This document shows positions 36,820 to 46,616 of a DNA stretch of 64,000 nt, piece after piece. Source of the stretch: Gammaproteobacteria bacterium (GTDB lineage: Bacteria > Pseudomonadota > Gammaproteobacteria > Thiohalomonadales > Thiohalomonadaceae). Each line of letters begins with the position of its first letter. Positions within the stretch are counted from its first letter, which is position 1. Position numbers and translations under genes: made by a program. The DNA lies in NCBI GenBank assembly GCA_023228645.1, contig JALOAT010000013.1:16395-80394 (forward strand), given 5' to 3'. The notes under the pieces were generated by a model, which saw only the letters and a list, made by a program, of their open reading frames with translations, was not told the DNA's origin and ran no database searches.

Positions 36820-39800
36820 ACGAGCAGCCCCACACAGACCCCGTCCGTCGGCTCGCCGAATGCGAGCTGTTGTTGGCGGCCGCCTTCGATGCCGCCCCGG
36901 TGGGCATGGGCCATCTCGATCTCGAGGGTCGCTGGTTGCGTGTCAATGCGCATCTTGCCGCCCTGGCGCAGCGCCCTGCCGCGCAATGGACTGGCCGCTC
37001 CTGTGAGGAAATGTGCGCGCCGGAGGATGCCGCGCCCCTGCGTGCCGACTTGGCGCACCTGCTCGAAACCGGCGGTCCGCCCATCGAGCGCGACGTGCGC
37101 CTGCGCAGGGGCGGCGAGTACCGCCTTTGCCACTTTCGTGCAAGCCTGTTTCGCGACAGCGGCGGTGTGCCCCGCTTCATCAACTGCAGCGTGGAAGACA
37201 TCAGTGATTCAGCCCGCGCCGAGGAGACACTGCAGCGTTCAACCGATCTGCTGGACAAGGTGTTCTCGGGCGTCAACGTGCTCTTGGCCTACATGGACCG
37301 GGATTTCAATTTCATCAAGGTCAACCCGGCGTATGCGGCCGCCGACCAACGGGATCCGGAATTTTTCGTGGGCAAAAACCACTTCGCGCTCTACCCCAAT
37401 CCGGAGAACGAGGCCATGTTTCGCCTGGTAGTGGAAACCGGCCTTCCGAGCTTCATCACCGAACGGCCGTTCACGTATCCAGCACATCCCGAGTGGGGTA
37501 CCAAGTATTTCGACTGGGTCCTGCGGCCCGTCCGGCGGCCGGACGGCTACGTGGAAGGCCTGGTACTCAGTATCCAGGACGTGACCGAAAAGGTGCAGGT
37601 CAAGCAGGAGTTGCAGGCCACCGCCGCCTATTCCCGCAGCCTCATCGAGGCGAACCTCGATCCCCTGGTGACCATCGGCCGTGACGGGCGCATCACCGAC
37701 GTGAATGCCGCCACCGAGGCGGTAACGGGCCACCCGCGCGACGCGCTGATAGGCACCGATTTCTGCGAGTACTTTACCGACCCCGGCAAGGCCAGGGAGG
37801 GCTACCAGAGAGCCTTCGAGCAGGGTTTCGTGCGTGATTTCCCGCTGGAGATCTGTCATGCGGACGGCCACCTGACCCCGGTGCTCTACAACGCCTCCGT
37901 GTACCGGGACCCCGGCGGCGAGATCGCGGGCGTGCTCGCCGCGGCCCGTGACATCACCCGCTTGCGCGAGGTGGAGGAGGCCATCCGGCAGAGTGAGGCC
38001 CGCCTGCGCCAGGCGCAGCGGCTGACCCACATCGGCAACTGGGAACTGGACCTGGTCAGCGGTGTGCTCTACTGGTCCGACGAAATCTATCGCATCTTCG
38101 AGATCGACAAGGAGGAGTTCGGAGCCTCGTATCAGGCGTTTCTGGACCTCATCCACCCCGACGACCGCGCTGCCGTCGACGAGGCCTACACCCGCTCAGT
38201 GGCGACACGCACGCCGTATTCCATCGACCACCGGCTGCTGTTTCCGGACGGCCGTGTCAAATACGTCCATGAACAATCCGAAACGCTTTATGACGATGCC
38301 GGGCGGCCCCTGTGTTCCATCGGCACGGTTCAGGACATCACGGAACGCAAGCTGGCCGAGGAGGCGCTCCGTGAGGCAAACGCCTATAACCGCCGTCTCA
38401 TCGAGGCCAGCCTCGATCCCCTGGTGACCATCGGCCGGGACGGCACCATCACCGACGTGAACGAAGCCACCACGAAGGCCACCGGCCGCTCCCGGGAGCA
38501 ACTCATCGGCACCGATTTCTCCGACTACTTCACCGACCCGGAGCACGCCCGTGCGGGCTATCGCCAGGCCTTCGAGCAAGGCGAAGTGCGGGACTACGCG
38601 CTGGAGATCCGCCATGCCGACGGCCACACCATCCCGGTGCTGTACAACGCCTCCGTGTATCGGGACGAAGCAGGCGAGGTGGTGGGCGTGTATGCCGCCG
38701 CCCGCGACATTACCGAGCTGCGGAACGCCGCACGGGCCTTGCGCAAGGCCAATGCCTACAACCGCAGCCTGCTCGAGGCCAGCCTCGACCCGCTGGTGAC
38801 CATCGACCGAAACGGCTGCATCACGGACGTCAACAAGGCGACCGAGGAGGCGACCGGCTTGCCGCGGGAAAAACTCATCGGCACCGATTTCTCGGAGTAT
38901 TTCACCCAGCCCGAGAAGGCGCGCGAAGGTTACCGAAAGGCCTTCGAGCGAGGCTACGTACGGGACTACCCCCTCGACCTGCGCCACATCAACGGCCACG
39001 CCACGCCGGTCATTTATAACGCCGCGGTGTATCGCGACGAGAGCGGTGAAGTGAGCGGCGTGTTCGCCGCGGCCCGCGACATCTCGGCACGCCGCAAGGC
39101 CGAAGAGGAGGTAACCCGCCTCAGTCGCCGCAATGCACTGCTGCTGGAGTCGGCGGGCGAGGGCATTTACGGGTTCGATACTGACGGACGCTGTTCCTTC
39201 GTCAATCCCGCCGGTGCAAAGATGCTCGGCTACGCTCCCGAAGAACTCGTGGGTCGTAATGGCCACGAGGTCTTCCACCATTCCCGTCCCGACGGCCGTC
39301 CCTATCCCGCGTCCGAATGTCCCATCCAGCGCACGTATACGGAAGGCAGGGTGTTCCGCGGTACCGATGAGTACTTCTGGCGGCGCGATGGCAGCGGGTT
39401 TCCCATCGAATACGTGAGCACGCCCATCCTGGAGGAGGGCAAGGTGCTCGGCGCCGTGGTGGCCTTTCTCGACATCACCGAGCGCAAGCGGGCCGAGCAG
39501 GAATTGCGCACCCTCAACCATGAACTGGATGCACGGGTGAAGGCGCGCACCGCCGAGCTCGAGGCCGCCAACAAGGAACTCGAGAGTTTCAGTTACTCGG
39601 TATCGCATGATTTGCGTACCCCGCTGCGCGCCATCGACGGCTTCTCCCGGATCCTGCTCACCGATTACGCGGAGCAACTGGATGAAGAAGGGCAGCGCCT
39701 GCTGCAAGTGGTGCGCGAGAACACCGACAGGATGGGCAAGCTCATCGGCGACATTCTGAGTTTTTCCCGCACCGGACGCGCGGAGATGCGCAGGGTCGAG

Positions 39801-40256
39801 GTCAACATGACGTCCATGGTGCAGGAGGTCTGGGAAGAGGTACGCCAGACCGAACCCGAGCGCCGCTACGACTTCCGACTCGCTGCACTGCCCCCTGTAT
39901 GCGGTGACCGCGCCCTGCTGCGACAGGTATTCATCAACCTGCTCAGTAACGCAGTGAAGTTCAGCCGCCCCCGCGAGATCGCCCACATCGAAGTGGACTT
40001 CGAGGAGCACCCCGACGAAATCATCTATTGCGTACGCGACAACGGCGTGGGCTTCGAGATGGCGTATGTCGATCGCCTGTTCGGCGTGTTCCAACGCCTT
40101 CATAGCACCTCGGAATTCGAGGGCACCGGCATCGGCCTGGCCCTGGTGAAGCGTATCGTGGCCCGCCACGGCGGGCGCATCTGGGCCGACAGCCGGCTAG
40201 ACGAAGGGTCTTCTTTCCACGTAGCACTGCCACGCGCGGAGCAATGCGATGAATGA
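36816..40256 (+). CDS. multi-PAS histidine kinase with triplicated PAS domain
   Basis: A 1146-residue soluble kinase started by GTG overlapping the previous stop. About seven PAS domains precede the kinase core. Three (starting near codons 271, 523 and 647) are near-copies with LDPLVTI, IGTDF, HADGH/HINGH and VYRD; a PAS_3-type domain lies between the first and second. HisKA has His931 ([20 protein letters not shown]), and HATPase has NLLSNAVKFSRPRE, DNGVGFEM and GTGIGLALVKRIV. The core resembles phytochrome-like kinases and the MEDS kinase that follows. Confidence 0.92.
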   Translation: MNEQPHTDPVRRLAECELLLAAAFDAAPVGMGHLDLEGRWLRVNAHLAALAQRPAAQWTGRSCEEMCAPEDAAPLRADLAHLLETGGPPIERDVRLRRGGEYRLCHFRASLFRDSGGVPRFINCSVEDISDSARAEETLQRSTDLLDKVFSGVNVLLAYMDRDFNFIKVNPAYAAADQRDPEFFVGKNHFALYPNPENEAMFRLVVETGLPSFITERPFTYPAHPEWGTKYFDWVLRPVRRPDGYVEGLVLSIQDVTEKVQVKQELQATAAYSRSLIEANLDPLVTIGRDGRITDVNAATEAVTGHPRDALIGTDFCEYFTDPGKAREGYQRAFEQGFVRDFPLEICHADGHLTPVLYNASVYRDPGGEIAGVLAAARDITRLREVEEAIRQSEARLRQAQRLTHIGNWELDLVSGVLYWSDEIYRIFEIDKEEFGASYQAFLDLIHPDDRAAVDEAYTRSVATRTPYSIDHRLLFPDGRVKYVHEQSETLYDDAGRPLCSIGTVQDITERKLAEEALREANAYNRRLIEASLDPLVTIGRDGTITDVNEATTKATGRSREQLIGTDFSDYFTDPEHARAGYRQAFEQGEVRDYALEIRHADGHTIPVLYNASVYRDEAGEVVGVYAAARDITELRNAARALRKANAYNRSLLEASLDPLVTIDRNGCITDVNKATEEATGLPREKLIGTDFSEYFTQPEKAREGYRKAFERGYVRDYPLDLRHINGHATPVIYNAAVYRDESGEVSGVFAAARDISARRKAEEEVTRLSRRNALLLESAGEGIYGFDTDGRCSFVNPAGAKMLGYAPEELVGRNGHEVFHHSRPDGRPYPASECPIQRTYTEGRVFRGTDEYFWRRDGSGFPIEYVSTPILEEGKVLGAVVAFLDITERKRAEQELRTLNHELDARVKARTAELEAANKELESFSYSVSHDLRTPLRAIDGFSRILLTDYAEQLDEEGQRLLQVVRENTDRMGKLIGDILSFSRTGRAEMRRVEVNMTSMVQEVWEEVRQTEPERRYDFRLAALPPVCGDRALLRQVFINLLSNAVKFSRPREIAHIEVDFEEHPDEIIYCVRDNGVGFEMAYVDRLFGVFQRLHSTSEFEGTGIGLALVKRIVARHGGRIWADSRLDEGSSFHVALPRAEQCDE

Positions 40257-41604
40257 TGAATCGACCTTTCTGCGTCACAGCGGGATCGAATGCGTGGGAG
40301 ACGTCACCTGGGGGACCCATTTCTGCCAGTTCTATGAAACCCCGGAGGATCTCACGGATACCCTCGTGCCCTATTTCAAGGCAGGGCTGGAGCAAAACGA
40401 ATTCTGCATGTGGATCACCTCCGAACCGCTCGATCACAAGGCCGCTGAGCAGGCGTTACGCAGGGCCATGCCGCACCTCGATGACTATATCGCCAAAGGC
40501 GCGCTGGAGATCATGCCGCACGACGAGTGGTATCTCATCGATGGCGTCTTCGACCAGACCCGTGTCCTCGGAGGTTGGATCCACAAGTTGGAGGCGGCGC
40601 TCGCGCGCGGTTTCGACGGGCTGCGGTTCACGGGCAACACCTTTTGGCTGGAACCCGGCCTTTGGCGGGATTTCTACGACTACGAAGCGACGGTCAACAA
40701 CATCATCGGCCGCTATCGCATGCTGGGCGTGTGCACCTACGCCATTCCCAAGTGTGGCGCCGCCGAGGTCATCGACGTGGTGCAGAATCACCAGTTTTCC
40801 GTGATCAAACGCCAGGGGCAGTGGAGCCTGATCGCCGGTATCGCGGCCAGCTGCGCCCTCGAGGCCGACCGGACCCTGGACCTTCAGCTACAGAAGCGCA
40901 CCATGGCCCTGGAAGCTGCGTTGCAGGAATTGCAGAACTTCAGCTACTCGGTTTCCCACGACCTGCGCTCGCCACTGCGCGCCATCGACGGCTATTCCAA
41001 GGTCCTCATGGACAACTACGCCCCCCGACTCGACGCGGAAGGAAAGCGGATCCTTGATGTCATTCGCGACAATACCGCACGCATGGCCAAGATCATCGAC
41101 GATATCCTGGACTTTGCGCGGGTCGGGCGCATCCAACTGCAGTACGAGAACATCGACATGGACACCCTGGTCAGGTCGGTGTGGCACGACATCGCACCGG
41201 CGGCGGGCGCCCACGAGGTGCGGACGCACATCGCCCCGCTGCCGCCGGTGCGCGGCGATCGCCTGCTGGTACGCCAAGTGCTGTTCAACCTTCTCAGCAA
41301 TGCACTGAAGGCCACGCGTGGCGCGCCAGCCCCGCAAATCGACGTCGGCAGCGGCACCCGCGACGGTGAGATCGTCTATTACATACGTGACAACGGCATG
41401 GGCTTCGAGCCGCGTTTCACGGACCGTCTGTTCGGATTATTCCAGCGCCTGCACAACATCGAGGAGTTTCCGGGCAGCGGCGTGGGGCTTGCCATCGTCA
41501 AGCGCATCGTGGAGCGGCACGGTGGTCGCGTATGGGCCGAAGGCCATCCAGGTCGCGGCGCGACCTTCTTCTTCAGCCTGCCCGTAGGAGAATCACATGA
41601 GTGA
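40249..41604 (+). CDS. MEDS-domain histidine kinase
   Basis: A 451-residue kinase. Residues about 15-180 form a MEDS (DcmR-type sensory) domain: [40 protein letters not shown] and [14 protein letters not shown] domains are related to the KaiC/RecA fold and are linked to sensing of small organic compounds in methanogens and methylotrophs. HisKA has His237 in [18 protein letters not shown], and HATPase has [10 protein letters not shown] and [13 protein letters not shown]. It overlaps both neighbours, so is translationally coupled. Confidence 0.9.
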   Translation: MNDESTFLRHSGIECVGDVTWGTHFCQFYETPEDLTDTLVPYFKAGLEQNEFCMWITSEPLDHKAAEQALRRAMPHLDDYIAKGALEIMPHDEWYLIDGVFDQTRVLGGWIHKLEAALARGFDGLRFTGNTFWLEPGLWRDFYDYEATVNNIIGRYRMLGVCTYAIPKCGAAEVIDVVQNHQFSVIKRQGQWSLIAGIAASCALEADRTLDLQLQKRTMALEAALQELQNFSYSVSHDLRSPLRAIDGYSKVLMDNYAPRLDAEGKRILDVIRDNTARMAKIIDDILDFARVGRIQLQYENIDMDTLVRSVWHDIAPAAGAHEVRTHIAPLPPVRGDRLLVRQVLFNLLSNALKATRGAPAPQIDVGSGTRDGEIVYYIRDNGMGFEPRFTDRLFGLFQRLHNIEEFPGSGVGLAIVKRIVERHGGRVWAEGHPGRGATFFFSLPVGESHE

Positions 41605-42043
41605 CCCCGGGGATATAGAAATACTGCTCGTGGAAGACATGCCTACCGACGCGGAACTCACCATGCGCGCACTGCGCGCCCACAATCTGGCGAACAAACT
41701 CTATTGGGTGAAGGACGGCGCGGAGGCCATCGACTTCCTGTTTTCCCAGGGCCAATACGCCGATCGCCAGATAGGGAGCACCCCCAAGGTGGTCCTGCTC
41801 GACCTGAGGCTTCCCAAACTGGACGGCCTCGAGGTGCTCAGGCGCCTCAAGGCCAATGAACGCACGCGCTGCATACCCGTGGTGGTGCTCACCTCCTCGA
41901 AAGAGGACCGTGACATCACCGAAAGTTATCGGCTCGGGGTCAACAGTTATATCGCCAAGCCGGTTGAATTCGACGAGTTCGCGCGCACCGTGGCCTCGTT
42001 GGGATTCTATTGGCTGCTCACCAACAAACCACCGGTGCAATGA
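41597..42043 (+). CDS. Rcp1-like response regulator
   Basis: A 148-residue single receiver domain of the type paired with phytochrome-like kinases: [17 protein letters not shown], phospho-acceptor Asp69 ([13 protein letters not shown]), [10 protein letters not shown] and [11 protein letters not shown]. It overlaps the upstream kinase by eight bases and the next regulator by four. Confidence 0.92.
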   Translation: MSDPGDIEILLVEDMPTDAELTMRALRAHNLANKLYWVKDGAEAIDFLFSQGQYADRQIGSTPKVVLLDLRLPKLDGLEVLRRLKANERTRCIPVVVLTSSKEDRDITESYRLGVNSYIAKPVEFDEFARTVASLGFYWLLTNKPPVQ

Positions 42044-42603
42044 ACGACGCCAACACAGCACTGAGAATACTACTGCTCGAGGATACGCCCACGGATGCGG
42101 CGCTCATCGAGCACGAACTGCGCAGCGCAGGCTTCCAGTTCTCCAGCTTGCGGGTGGAAACACGCGGCGATTTCGCCCGCGCCCTGGCGGAATTCATGCC
42201 GGACATCATCCTGGCGGATTACAAGCTGCCGGCCTTCGACGGGTTCGCCGCGCTGCAGATGGCGCGGGAGCGGTTGCCGGACGTGCCGTTCATTTTCGTC
42301 ACCGGCGCCATGGGTGAGGAAGTGGCCATCGAATCCCTGCGGGGCGGTGCCACGGATTACGTGCTGAAAGACCGCCTGTCCAAGCTGACACCCGCGGTGG
42401 AACGTGCCTTGGCCGAGGCACAGGCCCGCCGGCAACGCAGCCTTGCGGAAGACGCGTTGCGCGAACGGGTGGATGAACTGGAGACGCTCAACCGCCTCAT
42501 GGTCGGTCGCGAGTTGAAAATGGTCGAGTTGAAAAAAGAAAACGTGCGACTGCACGAAGAGCTGGAGCGGCAGCGCCGGGGGGACAGGGAGGAGGCGGAC
42601 TGA
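42040..42603 (+). CDS. response regulator with C-terminal coiled coil
   Basis: A 187-residue protein: receiver domain with [14 protein letters not shown], Asp60 ([13 protein letters not shown]), [15 protein letters not shown] and [11 protein letters not shown], then a charged coiled coil from about residue 125 ([20 protein letters not shown] and onward). The coiled coil resembles the linkers that precede kinase domains, so it may dimerise or dock to one of the kinases here. Last gene of the signalling run. Confidence 0.9.
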   Translation: MNDANTALRILLLEDTPTDAALIEHELRSAGFQFSSLRVETRGDFARALAEFMPDIILADYKLPAFDGFAALQMARERLPDVPFIFVTGAMGEEVAIESLRGGATDYVLKDRLSKLTPAVERALAEAQARRQRSLAEDALRERVDELETLNRLMVGRELKMVELKKENVRLHEELERQRRGDREEAD

Positions 42604-42848
42604 CCCGCCGCTGGCGCGGCTACGGACTCGCCATTCCGGCGTAAGCCGGAATCCATGTGGCGCTGGCACGCGTGGTGGCGAGAGTGAATCCAGGTGTCTC
42701 GTGGTGCGGAACAGTTGTTCAGACCCCGGTTTCGCCGGGGTGACGAAAAGGCACCCGCGTCGGGGATGACGAAAAGGTACTGCGCCAGGTGACGAAAAGG
42801 TGCGTCGCCGTGCCGGCGTCGTTGCGCAGACCAGCCGATTCCGATGTC
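42604..42848. repeat. intergenic region with short repeats
   Basis: It contains an inverted repeat ATTCCGGC/GCCGGAAT (about 42631-42650), CCCCGG..CCGGGG (42724-42738) and three copies of TGACGAAAAGG (near 42739, 42768 and 42790). It lies between the ends of two convergent genes; the hairpins may stop transcription from both sides. Confidence 0.6.
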
Positions 42849-45572
42849 TCAGGCACCGGTGGAGCGGCGGGCTCCGTGCATGTTCAACAGATGCTGCGCC
42901 TGCTTCTCCAGCTCCGCGAGCAGGAACACCATCAATCCGGCCACGACCACGCGCAGCCATTCCGCGGGGCTCAGTGGGGTGGACGCGAACACGCGCTGTA
43001 ACGGCGTGGCCTCGGTGTAGGCGAATTGCAATAAGGCGCAGGCGGCAATGGCGCCAAGCACGTAGGGGTTGCCGAACAGGCCCTCCCGCGAGAGCACCGA
43101 GTGCAGGATATGGCGGCTATTGATCAGATAGAACATCTCCGCCAGCACAATCGTGCTCACTGCGATGGTGCGCGCTTTTTCCAAGCTCGCGCCATGGTCG
43201 AGTTCCCAAAGGAACAATCCCAGGGCACCTGCCGCCATCAGCAACGAGACCATCACCACCCGCCAGATAAAGAACCCGGACAGCAGCGGCTCGTGCGGGT
43301 CACGGGGCGGGCGGCCCATCACGTCGTGTTCCGGCGGCTCGAAGGCCAGGGCGAGACCGAGGGTGCTGACGGTGGCCATGTTGATCCACAACACCTGGGC
43401 GGGCGTCAACGGCAGCACCAGTTCGAACAGGATCGCCGCAATCACCACCAGCGCCTCGCCGCCGTTGGTGGGCAGCATGAACAGGATGAATTTGCGGATG
43501 TTGTCGTAGATGCCGCGGCCCTCGCGCACCGCGTTGCCGAGGGTGGCGAAGTTGTCATCGGCAAGCACCATGTCCGCGGCCTCCTTGGCCGCTTCATTGC
43601 CCTTCAGTCCCATGGCGATGCCCACGTCGGCACGCTTGAGTGCCGGCGCATCGTTCACGCCGTCGCCGGTCATGGCCACCACCTGGCCGGCGGCTTGCAA
43701 GGCCTCGACCAGGCGCAGCTTGTGTTCCGGACTGGTACGCGCGAACACATCCACGTGGGGCGCGTAGCGGCGCAGTTCCTGGTCGTCCATGAGCTCGATC
43801 TCGGGCCCGCTCAACGCCGGCTTGTCCACGCCGATGCCCATGCGCGCGCCGATGGCGCGGGCGGTGTCCACGTGATCGCCGGTGATCATCTTCACGCGGA
43901 TACCCGCCGCGGCGCACTGGGCCACCGCCTCGATGGCCTCGTCGCGAGGCGGATCGATGATGCCCACCATGCCCATGAGGGTGAAGCCGTCGCGCAGGTG
44001 TGAGAAGCGCACCTCGCGCTGGGAGGCGTCGGTGTTCTTCACGGCGATGGCCAGGATGCGCAGCCCGCGGGCGGCGGCCTCGGTGCCGCGCTGGATCCAG
44101 TAGTCCCGGTCGATGGCCTGGCCCGCGCCCTGCCAGTCGCACATGTCCATGATGCGTTCGGGCGAACCCTTGACGTAAATAAAACCATGACCTTCGTGAT
44201 CGTGATGCAACGTGGCCATGAGGCGGTGCTGGGACTCGAAGGGGATCACGTCGGTGCGCGGCAGCGCTTGACGCTCGGCGTTCGGATCAAGGCCGGCCTT
44301 GTAAGCGAGGGCGAGCAGGGCGCCCTCGGTGGGATCGCCTTCCACGGTCCAACCGCCTTCGCGGTGATACAACTGGGCGTCGTTACACAATACCAGCGCG
44401 CGCACGGCATGCAGGAGTTCCGGCTGTTCCGCCGATACCGGTACATCGTCCAGATGGATCGCACCGTCGGGCGCATAGCCTACGCCACTGACGGTGTACA
44501 CCCGATGGCCCATGACCACCTGCTGCACGGTCATTTCGTTGCGCGTGAGCGTGCCGGTCTTGTCGGAGCAGATCACCGTCACCGAGCCCAGCGCCTCCAC
44601 GGCGGGCAGGTGGCGGATGATGGCATTGCGCTGGGCCATGCGCTGCACACCGAGCGCCAGGGTGATGGTCATGATGGCAGGCAGGCCTTCGGGAATGGCG
44701 GAGGCCGTCAGGGCCACGGCCATCATGAACATCTCGCTGGCGGGCTCGCCGCGGACCACCACGCCGATGATGAAGGTAAGCCCCGCCAACAGGATAATGG
44801 CCGCGGCCAGCCAGCGCCCGAAGGTATCAATTTGGCGCAACAGGGGCGTGGTCACTTCCTGCACCTGTTTGAGCATGGCGCCGATACGCCCGAGTTCCGT
44901 GCCGGACCCCGTTGCCACCACCAAGCCGGTGGCGAGCCCGGAGGAAACCAGCGTGCCCGAATACAACATGCAACGCCGATCGCCAAGGGCGGCGCCGGCC
45001 GTTACCGGCGCGAGGGCCTTTTCCACCACCTCCGATTCGCCGGTCAGGATGGATTCATTGACGCGCAGGGCCTTTTCCGTCACCAGGCGCAGATCGGCCG
45101 GCACCTTGTCACCGGAGGCGAGGACCACCAGGTCACCAACCACCAAGGATTCGGCCGGCAGTTCCATGCGTTCGCCGCCGCGCACCACTACGGCACGCAG
45201 GGACAGCATGCGTCGGATGGCGTCCAGAGCCTGTTCGGCCTTGCCTTCCTGAATGAAGCCGATCACGGCATTGATGAGCACGGCAGCAAGCAGTACGGCG
45301 GTGTCGATCCAGTGACCCAGGCCCGCAGTGATGATCGCGGCGCTCAGCATCACGTAGATGAGGACGTTGTTGAACTGCTGGAGGAAGCGCAGCCAGGCCG
45401 GGCGCCGGGCCGGGGGAGGGAGGCGATTCGGCCCGAAGCGGGCGAGGCGGGACGCGGCCTCGGCCTGCGATAAGCCGCGGCGGCCGTCCGTTTCCAGTCG
45501 CTCGACGACCTCATCGGAGGCCAGGGTGTGCCATTCGATGGCGGGTTTCTCTGAAAGCGGGATGTCCGCCAT
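42849..45572 (-). CDS. P2-type cation-transporting ATPase
   Basis: A 907-residue pump of the Ca2+/Mn2+/Na+ (PMA1/SERCA-like) type. It has the actuator motif LTGESEVVEKA, the M4 motif ALTASAIPEGLPAIMTITLA, the phosphorylation site SDKTGTLTRNE (Asp337), MITGDHVDTARAIG, MTGDGVNDAPALK and the C-terminal LTPAQVLWINM. The N-terminus lacks metal-binding CxxC, so it is not a copper or zinc pump. Start chosen at MADIPLSEKPAIEWH; another ATG lies three codons earlier. Confidence 0.92.
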   Translation of the reverse strand: MADIPLSEKPAIEWHTLASDEVVERLETDGRRGLSQAEAASRLARFGPNRLPPPARRPAWLRFLQQFNNVLIYVMLSAAIITAGLGHWIDTAVLLAAVLINAVIGFIQEGKAEQALDAIRRMLSLRAVVVRGGERMELPAESLVVGDLVVLASGDKVPADLRLVTEKALRVNESILTGESEVVEKALAPVTAGAALGDRRCMLYSGTLVSSGLATGLVVATGSGTELGRIGAMLKQVQEVTTPLLRQIDTFGRWLAAAIILLAGLTFIIGVVVRGEPASEMFMMAVALTASAIPEGLPAIMTITLALGVQRMAQRNAIIRHLPAVEALGSVTVICSDKTGTLTRNEMTVQQVVMGHRVYTVSGVGYAPDGAIHLDDVPVSAEQPELLHAVRALVLCNDAQLYHREGGWTVEGDPTEGALLALAYKAGLDPNAERQALPRTDVIPFESQHRLMATLHHDHEGHGFIYVKGSPERIMDMCDWQGAGQAIDRDYWIQRGTEAAARGLRILAIAVKNTDASQREVRFSHLRDGFTLMGMVGIIDPPRDEAIEAVAQCAAAGIRVKMITGDHVDTARAIGARMGIGVDKPALSGPEIELMDDQELRRYAPHVDVFARTSPEHKLRLVEALQAAGQVVAMTGDGVNDAPALKRADVGIAMGLKGNEAAKEAADMVLADDNFATLGNAVREGRGIYDNIRKFILFMLPTNGGEALVVIAAILFELVLPLTPAQVLWINMATVSTLGLALAFEPPEHDVMGRPPRDPHEPLLSGFFIWRVVMVSLLMAAGALGLFLWELDHGASLEKARTIAVSTIVLAEMFYLINSRHILHSVLSREGLFGNPYVLGAIAACALLQFAYTEATPLQRVFASTPLSPAEWLRVVVAGLMVFLLAELEKQAQHLLNMHGARRSTGA

Positions 45573-46103
45573 GGGGCACATTACTCCATCGTGTATGCGT
45601 GTACGTGCGCGGTGCGCGGATTGTATGACCGGAGAGGCAGTCCGGTGACACATGCCGTTCCGCTGGTTGCCTGTTCCAAACCAGGCGTGAGCCGCATGGA
45701 ACTCTCGCCAAAACGCTGCGAGCGGTCAGGCGTTTCACGGTCCGGGACCGCGTTTAGATTATCGTCGGCAATTCTCCCCGTCGAACTCTGCGCCGCACGG
45801 GGGGAGCCCGCGTGACTGGCGGGTAAAAATGCTAGCCGGCAAAGCAAAGTTCAACAGCGTGCTCGTGGAATGCGCGATGGCCAACAACCCGTGCCATCGA
45901 CGTGTCCAAGGGTATTCACGACGTGAAAACGATCCCCTTTCCAAGGGGAACCTCGTGGGCCTGTCGTGGTCTTCCATGACTTTGTTAGTCGCTGCCGACC
46001 AAACCAAGGATTTGGCCACACGGTATCACGCGCCGCGCGACCGCGCGGGTGGTGCCAGGGTCTAGTTTCGAGACAGTTCCTCGAAATCCTACGAGGAGGC
46101 CTT
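45573..46103. other. intergenic region without a recognised gene
   Basis: About 530 bp upstream of both the ATPase (minus) and the zinc-finger gene (plus). No open frame here resembles a known family. It ends with a good ribosome site GAGGAGG (46093-46099) for the plus-strand gene. Its promoter content could not be resolved by eye. Confidence 0.5.
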
Positions 46104-46355
46104 ATGTTCGAACGAGAAGCCGACGAGTTGGATCAGGCCAGCCTGGCGACCATCGAACAGATTGAAATGTCGATCTCGGGAATCCGCGAGAAGTTGCACG
46201 GCGAAACCGTGGACACCTGCGTGGACTGCGGCCAGCCAATTCCCGAAGAACGCCTGGCCGCTGCCATGCGCAGCGGCATACCGGTGCAGCGCTGTATCCA
46301 CTGTGCCGCGTTGGCCGAGCGCAAGGGAACGCTCTACCGCAGGGACGACGATTGA
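46104..46355 (+). CDS. DksA/TraR-type zinc-finger protein
   Basis: An 83-residue protein with a four-cysteine zinc site CVDCGQPIPEERLAA...CIHC (C-x2-C and C-x2-C, spaced 17 residues), matching the TraR/DksA zinc finger. It is half the length of DksA and lacks the long coiled coil with the catalytic DxxDxA tip, so is more like TraR/YbiI. Such proteins can bind the RNA polymerase secondary channel. GAGGAGG lies five bases before the ATG, and a hairpin terminator follows. Confidence 0.88.
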   Translation: MFEREADELDQASLATIEQIEMSISGIREKLHGETVDTCVDCGQPIPEERLAAAMRSGIPVQRCIHCAALAERKGTLYRRDDD

Positions 46356-46379
46356 GAAAACAACCATGATGGAAGTACG

Positions 46380-46401
46380 GAACCCCGGGCGACCGGGGTT
46401 C
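46380..46401 (+). terminator. Rho-independent terminator
   Basis: Perfect 9-bp stem GAACCCCGG/CCGGGGTTC with a GCGA loop and TTGTTT behind, 25 bases after the DksA-like stop. Confidence 0.8.
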
Positions 46402-46616
46402 TTGTTTCGACTTTCTCACAGCCGAGTGGGCCTCCGTTCGTTCCAGTCCGCGGGTAGGGAGCCCTCGCGGAGCACCTCTCTCCATAGCCCAGACCCTCTC
46501 AGGAAATCTCTGATTTGAAGGGCGCAGCCTCAACATCGCCGAGCACGTCCGTTGGTTTCGCGAGAAGATAGCGCCCTCGCTCCAACGCACAGCAGACCTC
46601 GCGGAGGAACTCACTG

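Noticed and set aside
42849..45572. Copper- or zinc-transporting P1B ATPase
   Set aside because: There is no N-terminal CxxC domain or CPC motif; PEGLP in M4 and the long C-terminal membrane part fit a P2-type pump.
45829..46065. Seventy-eight-codon frame upstream of the DksA-like gene
   Set aside because: No ribosome site, no family resemblance and atypical composition for a coding region here.
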